Assembly: GCA_013205245.1 (NCBI GenBank)
Contig: JABMNH010000028.1
Location: 1 to 38,450 of the forward strand
Length of the DNA: 38,450 bases
Origin: Flavobacteriales bacterium
GTDB taxonomy: Bacteria > Bacteroidota > Bacteroidia > Flavobacteriales > Flavobacteriaceae
Direction of reading: 5' to 3'
Each line of letters opens with the position of its first letter. Positions within the stretch are counted from its first letter, which is position 1. The notes under the pieces are model-generated. The model saw only the letters and a program-made list of their open reading frames with translations. It did no database searches and was not told where the DNA came from. The translations under genes and the position numbers were made by a program. Below, piece by piece: positions 16,374 through 24,898 of this stretch.

Positions 16374-16800
16374 ACGATTTAGAATACTCATCATATTAGG
16401 TTTATTTTTTATACTGATATTGGTACGTGCTTTTGCACAAAAATTGTTTTATGATCCATTTATTCAGTATTTTAAAAATGATTATTTATATCAGGCCGTA
16501 CCAGTTTTTGTGATGTCAAAACTGTTTTTAAATATTTTTCTTAGATATTCCTTAAATCTAGTTTTTTCATTGGTCATATTGTATGTCGCTTTTCAAAAAT
16601 GGGCTGTTATAAAATTCTCAGTAAAATTTTACACTATTTCTTTTGTGGTTTTTATGTTAGCCTATTATATTTTATTACAAACGGGGTTTAGTAAAGGTTA
16701 TTTACTGGCGTTTTATATACGCCGATTTTTAATTCATCCACTATTTGTGCTCATTTTGTTACCAGCTTTTTATTTTCAAGAAAAAGAAAATAAGCTGTAA
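16366..16800 (+). CDS. Exosortase F system-associated membrane protein
   Basis: 144 residues from the ATG at 16366, with about four hydrophobic helices. It fits the small flavobacterial family always found next to xrtF: RILIILGLFFILILVRAFAQKLFYDPFIQYF, then VPVFVMSKLFLNIFLRYSLNL, and FYIRRFLIHPLFVLILLPAFY. Role unknown, assumed to support the exosortase. A longer frame reaches 16312, but that part lies inside xrtF and the 16366 ATG gives a clean basic start (MRKRF). It overlaps xrtF by 8 bp, so the two are coupled. Confidence 0.85.
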   Translation: MRKRFRILIILGLFFILILVRAFAQKLFYDPFIQYFKNDYLYQAVPVFVMSKLFLNIFLRYSLNLVFSLVILYVAFQKWAVIKFSVKFYTISFVVFMLAYYILLQTGFSKGYLLAFYIRRFLIHPLFVLILLPAFYFQEKENKL

Positions 16801-16831
16801 TTTTGTGGGAGCATAACAAAATTAATCACTT

Positions 16832-17221
16832 ATGAAATACTACTTAAAAACTTTGGTAACAGGTCAGTCCTACGATGAGGTTAGAGAAAACTTAATTGCA
16901 GAAATGAAAAAAGAAGGTTTTGGTGTTTTAACCGAAGCCAATCTTCAAGCAGCTTTTAAAGAAAAGTTGGGTTTAGACTACAGAAAGTACGAAATATTAG
17001 GCGCATGCAACCCTAGATATGCTTATAAAGCACTTGAAATTGAAGATAAACTAGGTGTTTATTTGCCTTGTAATTTCATCATCCAAGAAATGGCAGAAAA
17101 CACTATTGAGGTGGCTGCTGTAAATCCTATTGTGATGATGAGTACTATCGATAATGAGTTGCTAAAACCCATAGCAAAAGATATTTATGATAAAATGAAA
17201 CGCATCATAGATAGTTTGTAA
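16832..17221 (+). CDS. DUF302 domain protein
   Basis: 129 residues, no signal peptide, so likely cytoplasmic. The DUF302 signature is clear: SYDEVRENLIAEMKKEGFGVLTE (13-35), then YRKYEILGACNPRYAYKAL (about 50-68) and LPCNFIIQE. The two Cys at these conserved places could bind metal or a thiol ligand, but no biochemical role is established to my knowledge. It follows the XrtF partner by 31 bp and precedes the copper island, with a palindrome and a candidate promoter between, so it probably belongs to the xrtF operon. Confidence 0.88.
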   Translation: MKYYLKTLVTGQSYDEVRENLIAEMKKEGFGVLTEANLQAAFKEKLGLDYRKYEILGACNPRYAYKALEIEDKLGVYLPCNFIIQEMAENTIEVAAVNPIVMMSTIDNELLKPIAKDIYDKMKRIIDSL

Positions 17222-17227
17222 TATTTT

Positions 17228-17259
17228 GTTAAAAACATCAAAATTTTGATCTTTTTAAC
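17228..17259. promoter_or_regulatory. 32-nt near-perfect palindrome before the copper island
   Basis: GTTAAAAAC ATCAAAA and its mirror TTTTGAT CTTTTTAAC form a 32-nt dyad with a single mismatched pair (C17236/C17251). It starts 7 bp after the DUF302 stop and ends 19 bp before the -7 box at 17279. It has almost no G/C, unlike the two GC-cored terminators at 26433 and 29696, which argues for a protein-binding operator; the trailing T run allows a weak terminator for the DUF302 gene instead. Confidence 0.5.
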
Positions 17260-17278
17260 GACACCTTCAAAAAATAAG

Positions 17279-17286
17279 TATCTTTG
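17279..17286 (+). promoter_or_regulatory. Candidate -7 box for the first HYC_CC_PP gene
   Basis: TATCTTTG matches TAnnTTTG and ends only 9 bp before the ATG at 17296, giving a very short leader. The -33 position falls on the right edge of the palindrome at 17228-17259 rather than on a TTG. Confidence 0.45.
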
Positions 17287-17295
17287 TGCATTGCT

Positions 17296-17721
17296 ATGAA
17301 AAAAATAGGATTTAAAATAAGCGCTTTACTTCTTGCATTTACAATGCTCTTTTCTACACTGTCTTTTAGTGTGAATAAGCATTATTGTGGGGACATGCTT
17401 TTTAGTCAAACGTATTTTTCTCATGCAGAAGATTGTGGCATGCAACAAATGGATTTGTGTGGTGGCGAAAATTCATCTTCGCAAACCATTATAAATAATA
17501 GTTGTTGCCAGAATGTTCAGCTTTTTATTAAAGGCCAAACAGTTGAACAAAAAGCACTTGTTTCTGAAAGTTTAGAGTCAAATCAAATAGTTTGTGTTCA
17601 AAACTTTAAAAGCTTCGATTTTAAAAGCGATTATCAACAACAACCAGCCTTTTATCAAAATTACACACCTCCTTTACTGGTCGAAAACATTCCTGTTTTA
17701 GTCCAATCTTTTTTAATTTGA
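17296..17721 (+). CDS. HYC_CC_PP family small exported Cys-rich protein (first copy)
   Basis: 141 residues from the ATG at 17296. A signal peptide (about 1-26, ALLLAFTMLFSTLSFS) precedes a short Cys-rich domain with the hallmarks that name this Bacteroidota family: HYC (NKHYCGD), CC (NNSCCQN) and PP (YTPPLLV). Extra Cys and Met (DCGMQQMDLCGG) suit Cu(I)/Ag(I) binding. The protein ends in hydrophobic FLI. It sits 116 bp upstream of the CusA gene. A copper-binding periplasmic role is inference from context and residues; no function is established that I know of. A TTG start at 17284 is possible but lies in the candidate -7 box, so it is not used. Confidence 0.8.
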   Translation: MKKIGFKISALLLAFTMLFSTLSFSVNKHYCGDMLFSQTYFSHAEDCGMQQMDLCGGENSSSQTIINNSCCQNVQLFIKGQTVEQKALVSESLESNQIVCVQNFKSFDFKSDYQQQPAFYQNYTPPLLVENIPVLVQSFLI

Positions 17722-17740
17722 TTTATAAATTTTAGTGTCA

Positions 17741-17803
17741 AACATATAGTTTAGATTAAATTATATGTTAACATTTCAATGCGTTTATATTTTTAAACGT
17801 TTT
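17741..17803. promoter_or_regulatory. Two inverted repeats in the gap before cusA
   Basis: AACATATA (17741-17748) is mirrored by TATATGTT (17762-17769), and CGTTTA (17782-17787) by TAAACG (17794-17799) followed by TTTT. They lie between the first HYC_CC_PP gene and cusA. Either could be an operator, an mRNA hairpin, or, for the second, a weak terminator or attenuator. No TAnnTTTG box is seen in this 116-bp gap. Confidence 0.4.
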
Positions 17804-17837
17804 GGGAATATCATTAAAAATTATAAATCAGATAATA

Positions 17838-20800
17838 ATGTTAAATAAAACAATCCGTTATTTCTTAGAAAATAAGCTAATTACTTTTATACTACTCGCT
17901 ACTTTTATTGTGGGTGGTTTTGTAACAGCTCCCTTTAATTGGGATAGCAGCTTAATAGAACGAAATCCAGTACCCGTTGATGCCATTCCTGATATAGGCG
18001 AAAATCAACAAATTGTCTATACCGAATGGATGGGGCAATCGCCTCAAGATATCGAAGATCAAATTACCTATCCTTTAACAACGGCGCTTTTAGGTATCCC
18101 TGGTGTAAAAACAATCCGTAGCAATTCCATTTTTGGCTTATCAAGTATTTATATCATCTTTAAAGATGATGTGGAATTTTATTGGAGCCGCACAAGAATA
18201 TTAGAAAAATTAAATTCATTACCTCCAGGTACTGTTCCAGATGCTGTAAAACCCGCTTTAGGTCCAGATGCTACAGCACTTGGTCAGGTGTTTTGGTACA
18301 CGCTCGAAGGGCGCAATCCAAAAACAGGCAAGCCAAATGGAGGTTGGGATCCGCAAGAATTGCGCACCATTCAAGATTTTAATGTACGTTATTACTTAAC
18401 ATCTGTTGAGGGTGTTTCTGAAGTAGCTTCTATTGGTGGCTTTGTGAAAGAGTATCAAATTGATATTGATCCCAATGCAATGAAAGCGCAAAATGTCGAC
18501 ATCGCTATGATTATGAAAGCGGTAAAAAATAGCAATCTTGATATTGGCGCACAAACCTTAGAAATTAACAAAGTAGAATATTTAGTACGTGGTTTGGGTT
18601 ATTTAAAAAACCTCGAAGACCTCGAAGAAAGCGTGGTTGCGGTTAGAAATAACACGCCAATTCGTTTAAAAGATATCGCTAAAATTCAGTTTGGCCCAGC
18701 TACCCGTCGTGGCGGATTAGATAAAAGTGGTGTTGAGGCTGTAGGTGGTGTTGTGGTTGCCCGTTATGGCGCCAATCCGCTTGAAGTTATCAATAAACTA
18801 AAAGATAAAATTAAAGAAGTGGCTCCTGGTTTGCAATCAAAAACCTTGGCAGACGGTTCTGTTTCAAAGGTTACTATCGTGCCATTTTATGACCGCTCAG
18901 GTCTTATTCACGAAACTTTAGGCACTTTAGAATCATCATTATCGCATGAAATTCTCATCAGTATTTTGGTGGTGATTGTGTTGGTACTCAATTTAAGAGC
19001 ATCCATATTAATATCTGTTTTATTACCAGTTGGGGTTTTAATGACCTTTATCACCATGAAATATTTTGGTGTAGATGCCAATATAGTTGCCCTTTCGGGG
19101 ATAGCTATTGCCATTGGTGTGATGGTAGATGTGGGCATTGTCTTTACCGAAAATATCATCAGACATTTAGAGATGCCAGAAAATAAAGGCATCCGCGGCA
19201 AGCAATTAATGCAAGTTATTTATGAAGCCACAACCGAAGTAGCTTCGGCAATCATTACTGCTTTAGCAACTACTGTGGTGAGTTTTTTACCCGTTTTTGC
19301 CATGCAAGCTTCCGAAGGGAAATTGTTTAGACCTTTGGCTTTTACAAAGACATTCGCCTTATTATCATCATTGTTTATTGGCATTATGTTTCTTCCAGCC
19401 ATAGCACATGTCTTATTTTCGATCCGTTTTGATAAAAAACGATCTACAAGAATTTTTAACTCTTTACTTATTGGTTTTGGATTCACATTTTTGATAGCTT
19501 ATGGCAGCGGTATGGCTATAGCATTGATTGCGTTTGGCGTAAACAATATGCTATCGGTTATCAAACCAAAAGAGCTTTTTAAGGGGAAAATTAAATTGCC
19601 TTATTCAGAAAAGTTAGCCAATTATATCAATATCGCCATTACAATAGCGGTGATTGTTTATTTTTTAACTGTCGAGTGGATGCCTTTAGGGGCTTCAAAC
19701 AGTGTATTTGTTAATTTCATTTTTGTTATTATCATCATCGCTTCTGTGCTGGGTTTATTAATGACTATCGTTCATTTTTATACCTCAATTTTAAGATGGT
19801 GTTTAAATAATAAATTAAAATTTTTAAGTATTCCTGTTATTATTGTGCTTTTCGGGATGACTATCTGGACAGGTTTTGGATCGTTTTTTGGGTTTATGCC
19901 CGATTTTGTGAAACAGAATAAAGTTTGGGTAGGTTTAGAAGACACCTTTCCGGGTGTTGGAAAAGAATTTATGCCAGCTTTAAACGAAGGCTCTTTTCTA
20001 TTGATGCCTACCACAATGCCACATTCGGGAATTGCAGAGAATGTAGAAGTCATTGCAACAATTGACAAACATTTAAACAGTATCCCAGAAATTGATATAG
20101 TTGTGGGTAAATGGGGACGTGTAAATTCTGCTTTAGATCCTGCACCAACATCCATGTATGAGAATACCATTAATTATATTCCAGAATATAAGCTAGATGA
20201 AGACGGCAGGAAAATAAGATTTAAAGTAAATAATAAAGGGGCGTTTGTATTAAAAGATAAGTCGACTTATAAGTACGCAACAGATACATTTAGAAAAATT
20301 TCGAGCGATGAATTGATTTTAGATGAAGATGGCCAGTACTTTAGACAATGGCGGACTTCAATTAAAAACCCAGATGATATTTGGAAGGAAATTGTCAAAC
20401 ATGCCAAATTCCCAGGTTTAACATCTGCGCCAAAATTGCAACCCATTCAAACCAGATTGGTGATGTTGGCAACAGGTATGCGTGCGCCAATGGGTATAAA
20501 AGTATTTGGCCCAACATTAGAATCTATTGAAAAAGTAGGTTTTGAATTGGAGAAAATTCTAAAAGAGGTGCCAAGTGTAGAAACATCAACGGTTTTTGCA
20601 GACCGCGTGGTGGGTAAACCTTATTTAGAAATTAAATTAAACCGCCAAGCGATGTCGCGTTATGGACTCACTGTTAAAGACATGCAAATGCAGTTATCGG
20701 TAGCTGTAGGTGGTAAAAAATTAGGCACAACGGTTGAAGGACGTGAGCGTTTTCCTATAAGAGTGCGTTATGCCAGAGAGTTTAGAGACAATCCAGACGA

Positions 20801-21683
20801 TCTAAAAAACATTTTAATACCAACACCATCTGGTGCCCAAGTGCCGTTGGCACAATTGGCTGAGATTACTTATAAACGAGGACCACAGGTTATAAAAAGT
20901 GAGGATACTTTTTTAACGTCGTATGTGGTTTTTGATATGAAAGAAGGCAATGCCGAAGTTAATGTGGTTGAAGATGCTCAAAAACTAATTAAAGAGAAAA
21001 TTGAAAAGGGAGAATTTGTATTACCTGCTGGTGTGACTTATCGCTTTACAGGAAATTACGAAAGTCAGATTAGAGCTTCAAAACGTTTGATGTTAGTTGT
21101 GCCTATTTCGCTGGTTTTAATTTTACTGATTTTGTATTTTCAATTCAAATCCTTATTACCATCCTTAATGGTATTTTCGGGTATTTTTGTTGCCTTTTCA
21201 GGTGGTTTTATTATGATTTGGTTATACGGACAACCTTGGTTTTTAAACTTCGATTTTGCAGGTGTCGCTATGCGCGATTTATTCCAATTACATAGCATAA
21301 ATTTAAGCGTGGCAGTTTGGGTAGGCTTCATCGCCTTATTTGGTATTGCTACCGATGATGGTGTGATTATGGGAACCTATCTTACCCAAGTTTTTGACAA
21401 AGAAAAACCCAAAACCATTGCGGCAGTTAAAGAAGCTGTAATTCATGCGGGTTCAAAAAGGGTTAGACCAGCTATGATGACGGCAGCAACGGCAATTATT
21501 GCCCTAATTCCAGTGTTAACAGCAACAGGCAAAGGATCAGACGTTATGATTCCTATGGCAATACCATCCTTTGGTGGGATGCTGTTACAGGTTATAACCA
21601 TGTTTGTAGTGCCCGTATTATACTGTATGTGGCAAGAAAGTAAATTAAAAAGAACTTTAAAAAACAGTCCAGATGAAAACTAG
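17838..21683 (+). CDS. cusA: CusA-like Cu(I)/Ag(I) efflux RND transporter
   Basis: 1281 residues from the ATG at 17838, longer than E. coli CusA (about 1047). It pumps monovalent copper/silver through the tripartite complex using proton motive force. The heavy-metal RND signatures are IPDIGENQQIV and the proton-relay helix IAIAIGVMVDVGIVFTEN (Met429, Asp431). Methionines matching the three-Met cleft of CusA are Met723 (LLMPTTMP), Met773 (TSMYENT) and Met876 (RLVMLATGM). Oddities: an extra hydrophobic block (about 532-645, three to four helices) before the usual seventh helix, an insertion in the porter domain (about 777-855, with two LDEDG loops), and ATDDG where CusA has AAEFG. A longer frame from 17802 adds 12 residues with no anchor and is not used. 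It overlaps the tolC-like gene by 11 bp. Confidence 0.93.
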   Translation: MLNKTIRYFLENKLITFILLATFIVGGFVTAPFNWDSSLIERNPVPVDAIPDIGENQQIVYTEWMGQSPQDIEDQITYPLTTALLGIPGVKTIRSNSIFGLSSIYIIFKDDVEFYWSRTRILEKLNSLPPGTVPDAVKPALGPDATALGQVFWYTLEGRNPKTGKPNGGWDPQELRTIQDFNVRYYLTSVEGVSEVASIGGFVKEYQIDIDPNAMKAQNVDIAMIMKAVKNSNLDIGAQTLEINKVEYLVRGLGYLKNLEDLEESVVAVRNNTPIRLKDIAKIQFGPATRRGGLDKSGVEAVGGVVVARYGANPLEVINKLKDKIKEVAPGLQSKTLADGSVSKVTIVPFYDRSGLIHETLGTLESSLSHEILISILVVIVLVLNLRASILISVLLPVGVLMTFITMKYFGVDANIVALSGIAIAIGVMVDVGIVFTENIIRHLEMPENKGIRGKQLMQVIYEATTEVASAIITALATTVVSFLPVFAMQASEGKLFRPLAFTKTFALLSSLFIGIMFLPAIAHVLFSIRFDKKRSTRIFNSLLIGFGFTFLIAYGSGMAIALIAFGVNNMLSVIKPKELFKGKIKLPYSEKLANYINIAITIAVIVYFLTVEWMPLGASNSVFVNFIFVIIIIASVLGLLMTIVHFYTSILRWCLNNKLKFLSIPVIIVLFGMTIWTGFGSFFGFMPDFVKQNKVWVGLEDTFPGVGKEFMPALNEGSFLLMPTTMPHSGIAENVEVIATIDKHLNSIPEIDIVVGKWGRVNSALDPAPTSMYENTINYIPEYKLDEDGRKIRFKVNNKGAFVLKDKSTYKYATDTFRKISSDELILDEDGQYFRQWRTSIKNPDDIWKEIVKHAKFPGLTSAPKLQPIQTRLVMLATGMRAPMGIKVFGPTLESIEKVGFELEKILKEVPSVETSTVFADRVVGKPYLEIKLNRQAMSRYGLTVKDMQMQLSVAVGGKKLGTTVEGRERFPIRVRYAREFRDNPDDLKNILIPTPSGAQVPLAQLAEITYKRGPQVIKSEDTFLTSYVVFDMKEGNAEVNVVEDAQKLIKEKIEKGEFVLPAGVTYRFTGNYESQIRASKRLMLVVPISLVLILLILYFQFKSLLPSLMVFSGIFVAFSGGFIMIWLYGQPWFLNFDFAGVAMRDLFQLHSINLSVAVWVGFIALFGIATDDGVIMGTYLTQVFDKEKPKTIAAVKEAVIHAGSKRVRPAMMTAATAIIALIPVLTATGKGSDVMIPMAIPSFGGMLLQVITMFVVPVLYCMWQESKLKRTLKNSPDEN

Positions 21684-22926
21684 AATTTATAAAATACTTT
21701 TCTTGATATTGCTGATGATGGGTGTGACTAAAAGCTTTGGTCAAGCAACTCAAGATGATTTAGATGCTTACTTAAATGTGGCTGCTAAAAACAATCCGGG
21801 ACTAAAAGCCAGCTTTAATAATTATTTAGCGGCAATGGAAAAAGTGCCACAAGTTGGTTCGCTTCCAGATCCTAAAATAGCGTTTAGCTATTTTGCACAG
21901 TCTGTAGAAACTAGGGTAGGGCCTCAAAAATGGAAAGCTAATATATCGCAATCATTTCCTTGGTTTGGTTTGTTAAAAACCAAAAAAGATGTGGCTACAA
22001 ATATGGCGAAAGCCAAATATGAGATTTTTGAAAATGCCAAATCTAATTTGTTTTTCGAAATAAAGACAGCTTATTATAACTATTACTATTTACAACGTGC
22101 AATTGCCATTACAAAAGAAAATATAGACATTTTAAACATTTTCAAAAATTTGTCATTGGTTAAAATTGAAGCTGGTAAAGCAACCATTGCAGACGAATTG
22201 CGTGTTGAATTGGAATTAAATGATTTGCAAAATCAATTGGCTTTATTGTACGATACACAAGAGGTTTTTAAAAACAATTTCAATAATTTATTAAACCGCA
22301 ATGTAGCTGATGATATTTTGATTCCGGTAGATTTATGGCAAAATAATCTACCTATTGAAGCTGCTAAATTAGTAGATAGTATTTTTAGTAACAATCATTT
22401 GTTAAAAAGCATCGATCAAAAAATTGAAGCTTTTAACAACCAAGAAGTCTTAGATAAAAAAGTGGGTTTACCCAAATTTACAGTGGGACTTGGTTTTATA
22501 AATGTGGCAGAGAATCCATTGTCGATAGCAAAAGACAATGGTAAAAATGCATTTTTTCCTTCTATTGGATTGTCAATTCCGATTTATCGCAATAAATATA
22601 AAGCGATGCTTAAAGAAACAGTTTTATTGCGTGAAGGCGCTGAATCTGAAAAGAAAGAAAAAGAAAACAAATTAAACACACTTAACAAACGCGTTTTAAA
22701 AGATTATAAAGACAGTGATAGACGCATCGCATTAAATGCCAAACAGGCACGCATTGCCAAAAAAGTCTTAGACGTTTTGTTAACATCATATTCGACCGAC
22801 GCCAAAGACTTTGAAGAGGTTTTGCGAATGGAACGTAAACTTTTAATTTATCAATTGGCTTATCAAAAAGCCTTAACAGATAAGAATGCAGCCACGGCTT
22901 TTATCAATTATTTATTAGGAAATTAA
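21673..22926 (+). CDS. cusC: TolC-family outer-membrane efflux protein (CusC-like)
   Basis: 417 residues. A signal peptide (about 1-24, ending KSFGQ) precedes the paired TolC repeats, with long amphipathic helices (YLNVAAKNNPGLKASFNNY; LRVELELNDLQNQLALLYDTQ; TLNKRVLKDYKDSDRRIALNAKQARIAKKVLDVLLTSY) and strand segments (GLGFINVAENP; FPSIGLSIPIYRNKY). It forms the outer-membrane duct of the efflux pump. It starts 11 bp inside the end of cusA and lies 12 bp before the adaptor gene, so the three are one operon. It lacks a lipobox, unlike E. coli CusC, and is on the short side. Confidence 0.9.
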   Translation: MKTRIYKILFLILLMMGVTKSFGQATQDDLDAYLNVAAKNNPGLKASFNNYLAAMEKVPQVGSLPDPKIAFSYFAQSVETRVGPQKWKANISQSFPWFGLLKTKKDVATNMAKAKYEIFENAKSNLFFEIKTAYYNYYYLQRAIAITKENIDILNIFKNLSLVKIEAGKATIADELRVELELNDLQNQLALLYDTQEVFKNNFNNLLNRNVADDILIPVDLWQNNLPIEAAKLVDSIFSNNHLLKSIDQKIEAFNNQEVLDKKVGLPKFTVGLGFINVAENPLSIAKDNGKNAFFPSIGLSIPIYRNKYKAMLKETVLLREGAESEKKEKENKLNTLNKRVLKDYKDSDRRIALNAKQARIAKKVLDVLLTSYSTDAKDFEEVLRMERKLLIYQLAYQKALTDKNAATAFINYLLGN

Positions 22927-22938
22927 AACATAAGAATT

Positions 22939-24249
22939 ATGAAAAAATATAGAATTTATCTTTTAGGAGCTGCCATTTTAGTGATAGGTATCTTAATAGG
23001 AAACACATTTTCGGGTAGCAATAATGCTACCGATACCCACTCAGCATCTGAACACAATTATGTGCAAGACCCCATAACTAAATTGTGGACTTGCTCAATG
23101 CATCCTCAAATTAAAATGACGAAACCTGGGAAATGTCCTATTTGTGGCATGACATTAATACCGGTAGATAATGGCAAAAGTGATGAGAAAGTTGGCGGTA
23201 ATGAGATTATTATGACCGAAGATGCCATTAAATTAGCCGATATTCAAACCAGTGAAGTCGTTAAAGCAGATGCTGTTAAAGATTTACATTTACTGGGTAG
23301 GGTTAAACCCGATGAACGTAAATTGTTCACGCAATCGGCACATATACCTGGCCGTATTGAGCGTTTGTATGTTAATTTTACAGGCGAGAAAGTTCACAAG
23401 GGTCAAAAAATTGTCAGCTTGTATTCTCCCGAATTAATCATGGCTCAAAAAGAATTGTTCGAAGCCATAAAATCTAAAAAGGTTTATCCGCAACTTTATA
23501 CAGCTATCATTAATAAACTCAAACTTTGGAAACTGACAGATGCACAAATCAGCGCTATCGAAAAATCTGGAAAAGTGAGTGAAAATATAGACATTTTATC
23601 AGATTATAGCGGTTATGTTATGAAGCGTAGAGTAGAATTGGGAGATCATGTTATGGCTGGTGCGGGTTTGTTTGAGATTGCCGATTTAAGCAATGTTTGG
23701 ATTATGTTTGAAGCTTACGAAAAAGATATGCCTTGGATACACCCAAATGATAAAGTTAGTTTTACTGTAGAAGCTTTGCCAGGCAAATCGTTTGCAGGTA
23801 AGGTGATTAATATCGATCCGTTTGTTGATGCTAAAACCAGAATTACCAATGTGAGGGTTGAAGTTTCTAATGCAAATATGGAGCTTTTGCCAGAAATGTT
23901 TGTAAATGGACTTGTAAAAGCGAAACTTCAAAATGCAACCGATGTGATTGTCATTCCTAAATCGGCTGTGTTGTGGACTGGTAAACGCAGTGTGGTTTAT
24001 GTAAAAGTGCCACATAAAAATGTTACATCATTTGAATATAGAGAAGTGATCTTAGGAGAAACTTTAGGCGCTTTTTACAGTATAAAAAGTGGTTTAATGG
24101 CTGGCGAAATAATCGCAACCAATGCTGTATTTAGAATTGATGCCGCAGCGCAATTATTGGGTCAAAAAAGCATGATGAATCCAGACGGAGGGAAACCTAA
24201 TTTAGGTCATGCTGGTATGGATATGAGTGGTGATAAAAAAATGAATTAA
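22939..24249 (+). CDS. cusB: CusB-like periplasmic adaptor with heavy-metal-binding domain
   Basis: 436 residues. An N-terminal membrane anchor (about 5-22) is followed by a YHS-like heavy-metal-binding domain with C52-S-M54-H-P, Met60, C66-P-I-C69-G-M71 (WTCSMHPQIKM...GKCPICGM). Then come the membrane-fusion parts: a barrel/lipoyl half (HIPGRIERLYVNFTGEKVHKGQKIVSLYSPEL), a helical hairpin, the second lipoyl half (LSDYSGYVMKRRVELGDHVMAGAGLFEIADLSNVWIMFEAYEKDMPWI) and a beta-barrel ending VIVIPKSAVLW. The tail is Met/His-rich (LGHAGMDMSGDKKMN). It delivers Cu(I)/Ag(I) to CusA and seals the complex. Same operon as cusA and cusC. Confidence 0.93.
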   Translation: MKKYRIYLLGAAILVIGILIGNTFSGSNNATDTHSASEHNYVQDPITKLWTCSMHPQIKMTKPGKCPICGMTLIPVDNGKSDEKVGGNEIIMTEDAIKLADIQTSEVVKADAVKDLHLLGRVKPDERKLFTQSAHIPGRIERLYVNFTGEKVHKGQKIVSLYSPELIMAQKELFEAIKSKKVYPQLYTAIINKLKLWKLTDAQISAIEKSGKVSENIDILSDYSGYVMKRRVELGDHVMAGAGLFEIADLSNVWIMFEAYEKDMPWIHPNDKVSFTVEALPGKSFAGKVINIDPFVDAKTRITNVRVEVSNANMELLPEMFVNGLVKAKLQNATDVIVIPKSAVLWTGKRSVVYVKVPHKNVTSFEYREVILGETLGAFYSIKSGLMAGEIIATNAVFRIDAAAQLLGQKSMMNPDGGKPNLGHAGMDMSGDKKMN

Positions 24250-24285
24250 ATCGAATAAATAACAAATAATTAAAACAAAAAGAAA

Positions 24286-24831
24286 ATGAAAAATCTAAAT
24301 TTAAAATCAGTTTTATTAACAGCAATTGCTGTGAGCTTATCAGTATTTACTTATGGTCAAGTTGATCACAGCAAAATGAAAATGACGCATGATAAAGGTG
24401 GTGTGATGAAACAAAAAGAAATGGCAGTGATGTTAAATGACGCCAATTTAAACAAGGCTTATATGCATTATACAATCATAAAAGAGGCCATGTTTAAAGG
24501 CGATGCTAAAAAAGTACAAATGATGTCTGATATGTTGGTTAGTATTTTACATACTTATGGCAATGCGCCTCAAGCTTTAAATATTTCGGTTGCATTAGCT
24601 AAAGCTGATAAGATTGAAGTGCAACGCACATTATTTGCTGATTTAACAGGGGCTTTTGAACCACTTTTAAAAGGAAGCGTAACTAAAGGAGCGATCTATA
24701 AAAACTTTTGCCCAATGGCAAATGGTTCTGGTTCTTATTGGTTTTCGAATTCAGAAAAGATTGTAAATCCATATTTTAGTGGAAACATGACAGGTTGTGG
24801 CAGTGTAAAGGAGACATTTAAATCTATATAA
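24286..24831 (+). CDS. DUF3347 secreted protein
   Basis: 181 residues. A signal peptide (about 1-25, FTYGQ) is followed by a His/Met-rich stretch (VDHSKMKMTHDKGGVMKQKEM). The helical DUF3347 domain ends with the family signature FCPMANGSGSYWFSNSEKIVNPYFSGNMTGCG. DUF3347 proteins commonly accompany Cus-type efflux or are fused to copper adaptors in Bacteroidota; a periplasmic Cu(I)-binding role is inferred. It lies 36 bp after cusB and is probably the last gene of the cus operon. No GC-cored terminator follows. Confidence 0.85.
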   Translation: MKNLNLKSVLLTAIAVSLSVFTYGQVDHSKMKMTHDKGGVMKQKEMAVMLNDANLNKAYMHYTIIKEAMFKGDAKKVQMMSDMLVSILHTYGNAPQALNISVALAKADKIEVQRTLFADLTGAFEPLLKGSVTKGAIYKNFCPMANGSGSYWFSNSEKIVNPYFSGNMTGCGSVKETFKSI

Positions 24832-24898
24832 TTCTATTATTTTAGTTTTTATAAGGTGCCTATTTTTGTAAAAAGAGAATATTATATCAAAGAGGTTA

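Noticed and set aside
18908-20170. Several minus-strand frames inside cusA
   Set aside because: They lie wholly within a well-supported RND gene and show no domain or promoter.
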